DNA from: Chloroflexota bacterium
Lineage (GTDB): Bacteria; Chloroflexota; Dehalococcoidia; Lucifugimonadales; UBA3495
Assembly: GCA_009840175.1 (NCBI GenBank)
Contig: VXOI01000230.1
Coordinates: forward strand, 1-50,795
Direction: 5' to 3'
DNA: 50,795 bases
The translations under genes were made by a program, and so were the position numbers. How positions within the stretch are numbered: the stretch's first letter is position 1; the number at the start of each line of letters is the position of its first letter. Shown here piece after piece: positions 1-7,614 of the stretch. The notes under the pieces are model-generated. The model was not told the DNA's origin, ran no database searches, and saw only the letters and a program-made list of their open reading frames with translations.

Positions 1-7
1 CGAGACC

Positions 8-48
8 TCACCCTCACCCCAGCCCTCTCCCTCGAGGGAGAGGGGGAA
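8..48. repeat. REP-like palindromic repeat, copy 1
   Basis: A perfect 22-bp palindrome (arm CCCTCTCCCTC, bases 23-44) is preceded by the lead-in CACCCTCACCCCAG. The same lead-in plus hairpin design recurs between genes across the window, so this is a dispersed repeat family and not a one-off terminator. It lies just upstream of the exonuclease gene. Confidence 0.75.
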
Positions 49-61
49 ATGACGGGGGAGC

Positions 62-751
62 ATGGCGACAGAGTTCACGGCGATAGACCTGGAAACCGCC
101 AATCCCGACGCTTTTTCCATCTGCCAGATAGGCATTGCCCGCTATCGCGACGGCGAGTTGGCCGACGAGTGGATGGCCTACATAGACCCGGAAGCCAGAT
201 TCAACCCCGACAACATCGCGGTTCACGGCATAACTGAAGCGGCGGTGCGCGGGTGTCCCAAGCTCACCGAGGTGTCCGCCGGGCTCCACGAAATGCTGGA
301 CGACAGGATAGTGGTCAGCCACAGCCAGTTCGACCGGATAGCCCTGGAGCAGGCTTTCGACCGCCAGGAAATCCCTCGCCTTCAATGCACATGGCTGGAC
401 TCCACCCTGGTGGCCCGCCGGGCGTGGGAGGGCTTCGCCAGGCGCGGCTTCGGGCTGGAGAACCTGTGCCGCATCCTGGGATACCGCTACCAGCGTCACG
501 ACGCGCTGGGTGACGCCAAGGCTGCCGGCGTCGTGGTGCTGGCAGCCATTGATCAGACCGGCATCGGCCTGCACCGCTGGCTGCAACAGGTGGAGTTGCC
601 CATTGACGAAGGCCCGCGATTGCCCATCCGGGCACTGGGCGCCGTACCTGCCAGCGATGATGTGGAGCCGCGCCGGGCGGTTAGCCCCACGAACCGCCTC
701 TTTAACCCGGAGGTACTGCGTCTGCTGTCGGAGCGTGACTCCGGGAGTTGA
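62..751 (+). CDS. DEDDh-type 3'-5' exonuclease (DNA polymerase III epsilon-like)
   Basis: This 229-residue protein has a complete RNase T / DNA polymerase III epsilon-type exonuclease fold. The five expected acidic/His residues are visible: D9 and E11 in AIDLET, D91 in SHSQFD, and H146 and D151 in HDALGD. The family removes nucleotides 3' to 5' using two metal ions, in proofreading, repair or RNA trimming. About 65 residues follow the domain with no recognised motif. There is no polymerase or UvrC-like domain, so it is a stand-alone exonuclease; whether it is the replicative epsilon subunit cannot be told from sequence alone. The start ATG lies just after the REP-like repeat, with GGGGGAG a few bases upstream. 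Confidence 0.85.
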   Translation: MATEFTAIDLETANPDAFSICQIGIARYRDGELADEWMAYIDPEARFNPDNIAVHGITEAAVRGCPKLTEVSAGLHEMLDDRIVVSHSQFDRIALEQAFDRQEIPRLQCTWLDSTLVARRAWEGFARRGFGLENLCRILGYRYQRHDALGDAKAAGVVVLAAIDQTGIGLHRWLQQVELPIDEGPRLPIRALGAVPASDDVEPRRAVSPTNRLFNPEVLRLLSERDSGS

Positions 752-824
752 AGAGAAAGCTGCTTGCCTGAAGGGGGTCTGCCGCCATAGCCTACCCGTC
801 GGAGTTATTGCCGGAATTTAGCCG

Positions 825-1385
825 ATGCACTACACAGTCAAGAACGGCATTGAATACAATTCGGAGACCGCCGATATTCTGCATCACCGGGACACCTGGT
901 ATGGTTACAGGAGGATACTGGCTGTAAACCCGGATGGTCACTACTTCGAAGCGATTATCGGCAGCGTCCTCTTCGGGTGGCAAGTCTTCCCGTTCAGCAG
1001 ACTTCGTTCGGTTTACTGGGCTTTGCAGAACAAGGCTCCCGACCAGGTTTTGGAGCGTCTGGGCGTAACTGTAATGCCCGCGCCCAATGTGGCCTCGGAA
1101 AAGCCATACGAAGACCTTCTCATATGCGAGTTCCTGCACGCAAAGAAGAAACTTTTCAAGAACGACTTTCTCTATACCATCGAAGTTCTGTGCCAAAATC
1201 CCCCCGACGGCCGATTCTTTCTTTACGATGGAATGCGCCTGCTCCGTACATTCCTCTTCGAGGATTACATCCCGATGACCCAGCGCGAGGCCCTGGTGTG
1301 GGGAATCAAGCACATGGCGTCATGGGAGTCGCTGGAAATCTTGGGCTACAAACGCACGGACGCTGAAAAGCCGACAAAAGTCTGA
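825..1385 (+). CDS. hypothetical protein (186 aa)
   Basis: I do not recognise this protein. It is soluble-looking, rich in aromatic residues (many Tyr, Phe and Trp), with no signal peptide, no membrane segment and no clear catalytic motif. The C-terminal part is helical and ends in a Lys-rich tail. It follows the exonuclease in the same direction with a gap of about 70 bases, so co-transcription is possible. Other frames over this stretch give only fragments without family signatures, which supports this frame. Confidence 0.6.
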   Translation: MHYTVKNGIEYNSETADILHHRDTWYGYRRILAVNPDGHYFEAIIGSVLFGWQVFPFSRLRSVYWALQNKAPDQVLERLGVTVMPAPNVASEKPYEDLLICEFLHAKKKLFKNDFLYTIEVLCQNPPDGRFFLYDGMRLLRTFLFEDYIPMTQREALVWGIKHMASWESLEILGYKRTDAEKPTKV

Positions 1386-1474
1386 TAGTTCCCGCGTCCC
1401 CCAAAACTGGTCTGGGAGGTTGGGAACAATACGCGCCCGCACTTGGAGCAGTCTCATAATAGCGGTTCGTCAAG

Positions 1475-2758
1475 CTACTGGGCCGCGTGTTCCCGCGCTA
1501 CCTTGAGGTAGTCCAGCGCCAGCCGGGGCAGGAGGAAGCGGCGGCGGACGCTGGCCCGTCCCGCCGCGCCGATGAACGCGGCCAGGTCATTGTCCTGTAG
1601 CAGGGTGACTATGCGGCGGGCGCATTCCTGGGGCGAGGAGACTAGGTAGCCGTTCTGCCCGTCGTCAATCTGGATTCGGATACCCCCCGCGTTTCCGCCA
1701 ATCATCGGCTTGCCCTTCCACATTCCCTCGGTGACCGTCAGTCCGAAGCCTTCACGGGTGGATTTCTGCACCAGCACCGACGAGGCCATCTGGAGAGCAT
1801 TGACCGCCTGGTCATTGCCAACGGGAATCAAGCCGGGGTCGTGGAAAAGGTGAATATCAGGGTCGCTCCCCGCATGAGCCATGACGCTTTGGAGAGTCTC
1901 GCCAGCCTCCGGATCGTCGCTGGCCTGCGTCAGCCCCAGCAGGGCCAATTGGAGGCCGGGGACGGACTCGCGGGCCAGACGGAAGGCGTCTATCACGCCC
2001 CACGGGTCTTTCCACAGGTCGAACCTGGATACCTGGGTGATGAGCGGGCGGTGGCTGTCTATCCCCATAGAGGAAACGATGTCCCAGGCCCCCTTTTCAT
2101 CCATGGGGTTGTTTTTTTCAGCCAGGGGGTCTATGGCCGGAGGCGCGATATAGACGGGCTTGTCCGTAACGTGCTTGACAGGAACGTACTGTTGCAATGA
2201 GAAAATCAGGTGGTCGTAGTCCCGGTGCATCGGAAGCAGGGAATCAATGGCCGACTGGTTGGGGCGGGTCAGGTCTATGTGGCAGATCCAGAGCCAGGCC
2301 GCGCCGCCGCCACCACAGGGTTGACCCTGCCGCAGCATCCCGGCCAGGGGTAGCAACTGCGGGTCGTGCATGAACCACACGTCCGCCGACAGTTGATCGC
2401 GGCGCATGGCCGTCGCCACCTGCCGCAGGTTTCCGTGGTATATCTCCAGTTCCCTTTCGCTGAGAGATCCTTCCGCGCCCTGCAACAGGTTGTGAATCTT
2501 CTTGGTAACCTGAAAGAACTCTGCCTCAGTGGGTTCTATAACGATGCGCTCGGTGGCGATGCCCAGGGCATTGAACAGGGGAACCATGGACTGAAGAATT
2601 TCGGCTACACCGCCGCCGATGGCGGTCGCGTTCAGATGGGCCACGCGCGCGCCCCGCAATTCAGCGGCTACGGATGCCAGTTCGTCGGCGAGGTCGGAGT
2701 CCATATAGGGGCGGTAGGCGTCGAGAGAAACGGGCGGGTGGTCCAGCTTCAGATACAT
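1475..2758 (-). CDS. GT4 glycosyltransferase, trehalose synthase (TreT)-like
   Basis: A 427-residue GT-B glycosyltransferase. The N-terminal half carries HLNATAIGGGVAEIL, the loop typical of trehalose glycosyltransferring synthases, and CHIDLTRPN. The C-terminal half carries QVSRFDLWKDP and the sugar-nucleotide-binding E-x7-E region STREGFGLTVTEGMWKGKP. TreT enzymes join an NDP-glucose to glucose to make trehalose, a compatible solute. Related GT4 enzymes use other acceptors, so the substrate is inferred. No otsB or treH lies beside it; the next gene in the same direction is glmS, whose stop is about 60 bases from this start. Confidence 0.75.
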   Translation of the reverse strand: MYLKLDHPPVSLDAYRPYMDSDLADELASVAAELRGARVAHLNATAIGGGVAEILQSMVPLFNALGIATERIVIEPTEAEFFQVTKKIHNLLQGAEGSLSERELEIYHGNLRQVATAMRRDQLSADVWFMHDPQLLPLAGMLRQGQPCGGGGAAWLWICHIDLTRPNQSAIDSLLPMHRDYDHLIFSLQQYVPVKHVTDKPVYIAPPAIDPLAEKNNPMDEKGAWDIVSSMGIDSHRPLITQVSRFDLWKDPWGVIDAFRLARESVPGLQLALLGLTQASDDPEAGETLQSVMAHAGSDPDIHLFHDPGLIPVGNDQAVNALQMASSVLVQKSTREGFGLTVTEGMWKGKPMIGGNAGGIRIQIDDGQNGYLVSSPQECARRIVTLLQDNDLAAFIGAAGRASVRRRFLLPRLALDYLKVAREHAAQ

Positions 2759-2816
2759 TCCTTACGGTTCCTGGCAGGGTATGGGAAGAGTTTACTCTCT
2801 CCGTGGCAGATAGTTG

Positions 2817-4679
2817 TTACTCGACTGTTACCGATTTCGCCAGATTCCGGGGCTGATCAACATCGCAGCCGAGCATCAGGGCGATGTGGTACGACAGCAG
2901 TTGCAGAGGAACGGTTGTAAGGATTGGCTGAAGCAGTTCCGGGGCCTCGGGAATAAACAGCGGATAGTCCACTTCCGACGCCGCCTCGTCGTCGCCATCG
3001 GTCAGCACGGCCACCACAACCCCATGCCGGGCCTTCACTTCCTTTATGTTGCTCAACGTCTTGTCGCGCAGAACATCGTTGGGAGCAAGGGCGACGGTGC
3101 ACATTCCGGGGTCTATGAGGGCTATGGGGCCGTGCTTCATCTCCCCTGCCGGGTAACCCTCAGCATGAATGTAGCTGATTTCCTTGAGCTTCAGGGCCCC
3201 CTCGGCAGCGATGGCTGCGCTGGCTCCCCGTCCCAGGAACAGGAAGTTGCCGTAATGCCCGATGCGATAGGCCAGATCGCGGTAGCTGTCGGCCTCGCCC
3301 AGCAGATCGCTGATGAGCCCGGGGCCGCGGGACAGCTCGTCCACTAGGCGGCGGGTAGCTGCGTCGTCGAGACGACCGCGGGCGTGGCCCAAGTATATGG
3401 CCAGCAGGTGAAGGATGGTCAGCGAGGAGATGAAGGTCTTGGTGCTGGCCACGCCCACCTCCAGCCCGGCCCGCATATACAGCGCGCCGTCGGCGATGCG
3501 GGCGGCCTGGCTCTCCTCGGCGTTGCAGATGGTTAGCAGCGTCGCGCCCTTCTCGCGGGCCAGGTGCATCGCAGCCACGGTGTCGGCGGTCTCGCCCGAC
3601 TGTCCGATGGACACCACCAGGGTGCGCGGGCCGATCAGCGGGTCGCGGTAGCGGAACTCCGATGCGCTCTCGGCCTCGGCGGGGATACCGGCCAGCCGCT
3701 CGATGTAATGGCGACCCACCTGCGCCGCGTGCAGGCTGGTGCCGCAGCCGATGAGCACCACCCGCTCCAGTGCGCCGATGGCGGAAGGCGGCAGGGGGAA
3801 GCCGGGAAGCTCCACCCGCCCGTTGGCGAAGTCGGCCCGGTCGCGCAGGGCGGCGGTCATGGCCTGGGGCTGGTCCATGATTTCCTTGAGCATGAAATGG
3901 CGGTAGCCGCCCTTGTCCACCAGAACGTCGTCGCGGGAGACCCGGCGCGGCTGCTTGACGATGGCGTTGCCGTCCAGGTCGAAGTACCGCACACCGTCGC
4001 GGCTGACCACCGCCATTTCTCCGCCTTCAAGAAACCCCACCGACGGCGTTCCTGATCCATGCTCCAGCACCGGCAGCAGGGCCGGCAGATCGCTGGCGAC
4101 AATGCCCTGCCCCTCGTGGTGTGCGACCACGATACCCCCGGCGTAGCCCAGCCGCAGGGCACAGATGGGGCCGTCCTCCCCTTGCAACGTGGCAGTGATG
4201 GCCGACGATCCCTTCACCATCCGACCCATTCTCAAGAAGGCTTCCTCGAAGCTGAGGCCCAGAGACAACCCTTCCTCCACCAGATGCGAAAGAGCCTCGG
4301 TGTCGGTCTCAGACTGGAAGACATGGCCGGAAGCGGTCAGGCGGCGTTTCAGTTCCAGGTAGTTCTCGACGATGCCGTTGTGCACCAGCGCCACGCGGCT
4401 GCTGCAATCGGTGTGCGGGTGGGCGTTGGCGTGGGACGGCGCGCCGTGGGTGGCCCAGCGTGTGTGCCCCAACCCTAGCGAGCCGCGCGGAGCCGCCCCG
4501 AGAATCGAGGCGTCCAGTCCGCTGACCTTGCCCACGGTCTTGCGGAAGTGGAGCGCGCCGGTGTCGTCCACCACGGCTATGCCGGCGCTGTCGTAGCCCC
4601 GGTATTCCAGCCGCTTCAGACCTTCGTAAATGATGGGCCAGGCGTCATCCTGCCCAACGTATCCAACAATGCCACACAC
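2817..4679 (-). CDS. glmS: glutamine--fructose-6-phosphate aminotransferase
   Basis: Full-length GlmS (620 residues). It makes glucosamine-6-phosphate from fructose-6-phosphate and glutamine, the first step to UDP-GlcNAc for cell-envelope polymers. The N-terminal glutaminase domain starts MCGIVGYVG, with the nucleophile Cys2 exposed once Met is removed. Two SIS sugar-isomerase domains follow: GCGTSLHAAQVG, SIGQSGETADT and FLGRGASAAIAAEGALKLKE. The C-terminus LAKSVTVE is the conserved family ending. No glmS ribozyme is visible upstream, where the space to the next gene is only about 15 bases. Confidence 0.97.
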   Translation of the reverse strand: MCGIVGYVGQDDAWPIIYEGLKRLEYRGYDSAGIAVVDDTGALHFRKTVGKVSGLDASILGAAPRGSLGLGHTRWATHGAPSHANAHPHTDCSSRVALVHNGIVENYLELKRRLTASGHVFQSETDTEALSHLVEEGLSLGLSFEEAFLRMGRMVKGSSAITATLQGEDGPICALRLGYAGGIVVAHHEGQGIVASDLPALLPVLEHGSGTPSVGFLEGGEMAVVSRDGVRYFDLDGNAIVKQPRRVSRDDVLVDKGGYRHFMLKEIMDQPQAMTAALRDRADFANGRVELPGFPLPPSAIGALERVVLIGCGTSLHAAQVGRHYIERLAGIPAEAESASEFRYRDPLIGPRTLVVSIGQSGETADTVAAMHLAREKGATLLTICNAEESQAARIADGALYMRAGLEVGVASTKTFISSLTILHLLAIYLGHARGRLDDAATRRLVDELSRGPGLISDLLGEADSYRDLAYRIGHYGNFLFLGRGASAAIAAEGALKLKEISYIHAEGYPAGEMKHGPIALIDPGMCTVALAPNDVLRDKTLSNIKEVKARHGVVVAVLTDGDDEAASEVDYPLFIPEAPELLQPILTTVPLQLLSYHIALMLGCDVDQPRNLAKSVTVE

Positions 4680-4694
4680 GGCGTTCCTCGGTGA

Positions 4695-4979
4695 TTAAGG
4701 ATGGGAAGGGTTATCTTCGAATGAGGGATTAACCAGTTTCTTTCGATCATCGCGCTGTCTGCCGCCGTTGTCGCTCTGTTCTTCGATATCAGGGAACAGA
4801 TAAGGGCGCAGAACCTTCGCGGCGTTGCGCAGCACAACTCCAGTCACTTCTTCGTCGCGGCTCCACTCGACCATCAGCCACTTTGCTATCGTTTCGCCTT
4901 CAGCCGGCGTCGCTCCAGCGCCAAGCCTGAGAGTGTCGGAATCCGGGAAATACTGAATCACCAGCTCAGGGTCTTTCAT
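4695..4979 (-). CDS. DUF2283-like small protein, candidate antitoxin
   Basis: This small acidic protein has the layout of DUF2283 proteins: a short beta-rich start with a D-x-L pair (YFPDSDTLRL), then a hydrophobic strand and a polar tail. The chosen ATG (MKDPELV) overlaps the stop of the upstream gene as ATGA, which argues for translational coupling; a GTG six codons earlier would overlap more. DUF2283 genes are often found beside small toxin-like genes such as DUF4258, so an antitoxin role is inferred from context only. Confidence 0.5.
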   Translation of the reverse strand: MKDPELVIQYFPDSDTLRLGAGATPAEGETIAKWLMVEWSRDEEVTGVVLRNAAKVLRPYLFPDIEEQSDNGGRQRDDRKKLVNPSFEDNPSHP

Positions 4980-5242
4980 TTTGGAATCCCCCACCATGTC
5001 ATAGGACGCCTATCTATATACGCAGTAAGAAGCCTGTCATTTGCGACTACGACCCGAATCCATTTTTCTACTTCAGGAACATAGCTAAAGTATAAATCAT
5101 CACCGTCATTGTCTATGTGATTCGGCTTCGCTATCGCTCTGACTATCCACTCCTCCCTAACATCGGGATGCTTTCCGGTGTAATAATGCTCCATGGCATT
5201 GGCTACTACCATTTCGGCGTATTGCCACCTATCGGTTGACAT
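4976..5242 (-). CDS. small protein, candidate toxin partner (DUF4258-like)
   Basis: An 88-residue protein with the pattern HPDVREEWI...PNHI...YVPEVEKWIRVVV...YIDRR. This resembles the compact alpha-beta fold of DUF4258/BrnT-like RNase toxins, in which a helix carrying HPD/ERG-type residues precedes three strands. Identity is by pattern only. It lies directly upstream of, and overlaps by four bases, the DUF2283-like gene, which is the usual toxin-first arrangement for that pairing. It could instead be a harmless conserved domain. Confidence 0.45.
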   Translation of the reverse strand: MSTDRWQYAEMVVANAMEHYYTGKHPDVREEWIVRAIAKPNHIDNDGDDLYFSYVPEVEKWIRVVVANDRLLTAYIDRRPMTWWGIPK

Positions 5243-5707
5243 TTATGTGGAATTGCCTCGCGCTGCCAGCTCGCGACTCAGGTTACGGGCGAACTCCTCG
5301 ATGGTGGATTGGGCCTTGCGGCGGATTACCGGCTGTCCCAGCTCACCCAGACGGCCCATGAAGGTGGTGTCGGTCTCGATGGTCAGTTCGGTTTCGGTGG
5401 GTGACCTGGCCGTCAACTGCATCAGCATATCGGTCTTGACGCCGCCGCCGACTCGCCGGTCGCTGGCTTCCACGAGGAAGCGGGCGCGCCCGGATTCCGC
5501 TTCCCGTTCCTGCACGGTCACAGTTCCAGCCAGCGTTATGCTCATCGGGCCGACCTTTGCCCGCAGGGTGCCGCGATAGCATTCTTCGCCGTCCCAGATT
5601 GCTTCGACGACGCCTGGGACGCACTTGGCGGAGCCGGCCACGTCCATCAGAAAGTCCCAGCTCTCCGTGAACCCGGCGGGGACTATACAACTGTTTTGCA
5701 GTTTCAC
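5243..5707 (-). CDS. coxG: CoxG-like SRPBCC protein (CO dehydrogenase subunit G family)
   Basis: A 154-residue START/SRPBCC-fold protein. The N-terminus (MKLQNSCIVPAG... WDFLMDVAGSAKCVPG) and the central G-x-(Y/F)-x-G-x-x-(R/K)-x-K-x-GP segment match CoxG. In CO dehydrogenase systems CoxG is thought to help membrane recruitment or carry a quinone; in SAR202-type genomes it also accompanies other molybdenum hydroxylases. The start overlaps the coxM stop by four bases, so coxS, coxM and coxG form one operon read right to left. No C-terminal membrane anchor is seen. Confidence 0.8.
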   Translation of the reverse strand: MKLQNSCIVPAGFTESWDFLMDVAGSAKCVPGVVEAIWDGEECYRGTLRAKVGPMSITLAGTVTVQEREAESGRARFLVEASDRRVGGGVKTDMLMQLTARSPTETELTIETDTTFMGRLGELGQPVIRRKAQSTIEEFARNLSRELAARGNST

Positions 5708-6585
5708 TGCGTCGCTTCTCCTGACACCAGAGCCTGCATCACTGCCCGGCGGGTGAACACCCCGGCCATCTCGCGCTTGTAGTCCGCCGAGCCGCGAAAG
5801 TCGTCCAGCGGGTCAACGGCGTCCGGCACGGTGGCGGCGGCGGCGCGGATGGCGTCCTCGGTCAGTTCCTGTCCCCGCAGCAGTTCTTCGGCGGCATGGG
5901 CGCGGACTGGGGTCATTCCCACCGCGCCGAGGGCGATGCGAGCGTCGCGGCAGGTGTTGTCAGGGTTGCGCGACACTACAGCGGCCACCGACACCGTGGC
6001 GTAGTCCTCGGCAGTGCGGGGCAGGAACTTCATGTAGGTGCCTCGGGTGTCCCCTTCCGGCACAGGCACATTCACGGCGGTCAGCACCTCGCCGGGGCGC
6101 ACGTCGGTCTCATAGTAGTCAATGAACAGCTCTTCGACGGGACAGGTGCGGGAGCCGGATAGAGAGGTCAACTCCACAGAAGCGCCGAGAGCGATGAGAG
6201 CGGGCGGGGGGTCCTGGTTGGGGTCGCCGTTGACCAGGCTGCCGCCGATGGTGGCCATGCTTCGGATGCGGCGGGTGGCGACTCGGCTCACGGTTTCTGC
6301 CAGCAGGGGGATACGGGCGCGGAGCAGCGGGTGGTCTTCCAACCGCCGCAGCGTACACAACGAGCCTATTCGGAGCACCACGCCGGTTTCTTCCACGACT
6401 CCCAGGCCGTCGGTCTGGGCCAGGGAGCGCAGTCCGATGACGTGGGCAGGCTGGGCGAACCGCTGCTTCATCTGCAACACCAGCGCGGTGCCGCCGGCCA
6501 TCAGGCGCGCGTCATCGCCGTAACGCTCCAGCATTTGCAGCGCGTCGTCCAGCGACGCCGGGTTATGGAACTCGAAATCGAACAT
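5704..6585 (-). CDS. coxM: FAD-binding subunit of a xanthine dehydrogenase/CO dehydrogenase-type enzyme
   Basis: A 293-residue medium subunit of a molybdenum hydroxylase. It binds FAD and passes electrons from the iron-sulfur subunit to an acceptor. Family signatures are MAGGTALVLQMKQR near residue 30, ATIGGSLVNGDPNQD near residue 113 (the FAD pyrophosphate loop), and the CO-dehydrogenase FAD-binding C-terminal domain. It lies 28 bases after coxS and overlaps coxG. The catalytic Mo-pterin large subunit is absent from this neighbourhood, so the substrate cannot be assigned; CO is only one possibility for this widespread family. Confidence 0.88.
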   Translation of the reverse strand: MFDFEFHNPASLDDALQMLERYGDDARLMAGGTALVLQMKQRFAQPAHVIGLRSLAQTDGLGVVEETGVVLRIGSLCTLRRLEDHPLLRARIPLLAETVSRVATRRIRSMATIGGSLVNGDPNQDPPPALIALGASVELTSLSGSRTCPVEELFIDYYETDVRPGEVLTAVNVPVPEGDTRGTYMKFLPRTAEDYATVSVAAVVSRNPDNTCRDARIALGAVGMTPVRAHAAEELLRGQELTEDAIRAAAATVPDAVDPLDDFRGSADYKREMAGVFTRRAVMQALVSGEATQ

Positions 6586-6604
6586 TGACTAACGAACCGC
6601 CCGC

Positions 6605-6645
6605 GCCACCACCCTAGACCTCCCCCGGAGTGGGAGGGGATTGGC
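6605..6645. repeat. REP-like repeat forming the end of coxS
   Basis: The lead-in CCACCACCCTAGA is followed by a weak hairpin (CCTCCC at 6619-6624, GGGAGG at 6632-6637). This is the same layout as the other intergenic repeats, but degenerate and overlapping the stop codon and last codons of coxS. Confidence 0.5.
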
Positions 6646-7093
6646 GCACGGCGGCGGACACTGAGTTGATGATGCCGTAGTAACCGGTGCAGCGGCAGAG
6701 ATTACCCATCATCCAGCGCTTGATTTCGTCCTCGGTGGGCTGGGGGTTGAAGTCCAGCAGGGCCTTGGCCGCGATGACCTGGCCCGGGGTACAGATGCCG
6801 CACTGGAAGCCGCCGTAATCTATGAACGCCTGCTGAACCGGGTGCAGCCGTCCATCATCGTCGGCGATGCCCTCTATGGTAGTGACCTCCGCGCCCTCCA
6901 CCGCCACTGCCAGGGTGATGCAGGACGCGTGCAGCTCGCCGTCCACCAGCACCGTACAGGCCCCGCAGACGCCCACGCCGCAGCCCTCCTTGGAGCCTGT
7001 CAGCCCTAGATCATAGCGCAGGAAGTCCAGCAGCAGCCGGCCGGCCGGAGCGTCGGCCTCGCGTTCCTCGCCGTTCACATTCAGCTTGACCAT
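6614..7093 (-). CDS. coxS: 2Fe-2S subunit of a xanthine dehydrogenase/CO dehydrogenase-type enzyme
   Basis: Small iron-sulfur subunit with both expected clusters: the plant-ferredoxin type (C-x4-C-x2-C in GCGVGVCGACTV, then a later Cys) and the helical 2Fe-2S domain (CGICTPGQ and NLCRCTGYYGI). I start it at MVKLNVNG, which is where the family begins; a GTG 28 codons upstream would run through the promoter of the divergent gene. The last nine codons (SPPTPGEV and stop) lie within a REP-like hairpin, so the repeat supplies the C-terminus. It is first in a coxS-coxM-coxG operon. Confidence 0.9.
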   Translation of the reverse strand: MVKLNVNGEEREADAPAGRLLLDFLRYDLGLTGSKEGCGVGVCGACTVLVDGELHASCITLAVAVEGAEVTTIEGIADDDGRLHPVQQAFIDYGGFQCGICTPGQVIAAKALLDFNPQPTEDEIKRWMMGNLCRCTGYYGIINSVSAAVRQSPPTPGEV

Positions 7094-7162
7094 GCCAGAA
7101 ACAATAGCGTTATGTAGCCACAGCGTCAACCGGGATTCGTCAATCGCTCTATCCCGGCTTGA

Positions 7163-7195
7163 TATACTGACTTTCACTCAACGCGAAAGGAGAGG
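7163..7195 (+). promoter_or_regulatory. candidate -10 box and strong ribosome binding site of the EthD-like gene
   Basis: TATACT (7163-7168) has the form of a -10 box. No convincing -35 is seen at normal spacing. AAAGGAGAGG (7186-7195) lies five bases before the ATG and fixes that start. Confidence 0.4.
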
Positions 7196-7200
7196 CAGCT

Positions 7201-7608
7201 ATGGCAGAACGGAACGGCAGTCACCCCACGATTCCCGTAGGCGCCACGGTATTGGTGGTCACCATGGACGTTGACCCGGAGGATGAAGCAGAGTTCAACA
7301 AGTGGTACAACGAGCAGCATCTGCCGGAGCGGATGGAGATTCCCGGCTACGTCAGCGCGCGCCGCTTCAAGCTGGAGGAAGGCGATGGCGCGCTGACCTA
7401 CCTGTGCATCTGGGAGTTGGAGGACGGCAGTCCGCTCCAGAGCCAGATGTACCAGGAACAGAACGCCGACCCCACGGCCCTGTATCTGCGCGTCAACCAG
7501 ACCATCAAGGCCCGCACCCGCGGCCTTTACCGCCAGATATTCCCGGAAACCGGCGCCTTCCAGGACCACACCGGCTTCCACCCCCGCCACCAGGAGATTT
7601 CGGCTTAG
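7201..7608 (+). CDS. EthD-like / dimeric alpha-beta barrel protein
   Basis: A 135-residue protein with the EthD-family pattern: a first strand (VLVVTMDVDPE), then EFNKWYNEQHLPERMEIPGYVSARRF, which is the conserved YN-x-(E/H)-H-x-P-x-x-L/M motif of ferredoxin-like dimeric barrels. Members act as accessory or degradative proteins for small organic molecules. It is transcribed away from the coxSMG operon and converges on the M24 gene six bases away. The exact reaction is unknown. Confidence 0.75.
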   Translation: MAERNGSHPTIPVGATVLVVTMDVDPEDEAEFNKWYNEQHLPERMEIPGYVSARRFKLEEGDGALTYLCIWELEDGSPLQSQMYQEQNADPTALYLRVNQTIKARTRGLYRQIFPETGAFQDHTGFHPRHQEISA

Positions 7609-7614
7609 GGGTGA

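Noticed and set aside
4680-4695. glmS ribozyme
   Set aside because: Only about 15 bases separate glmS from the upstream gene, too little for the ribozyme.
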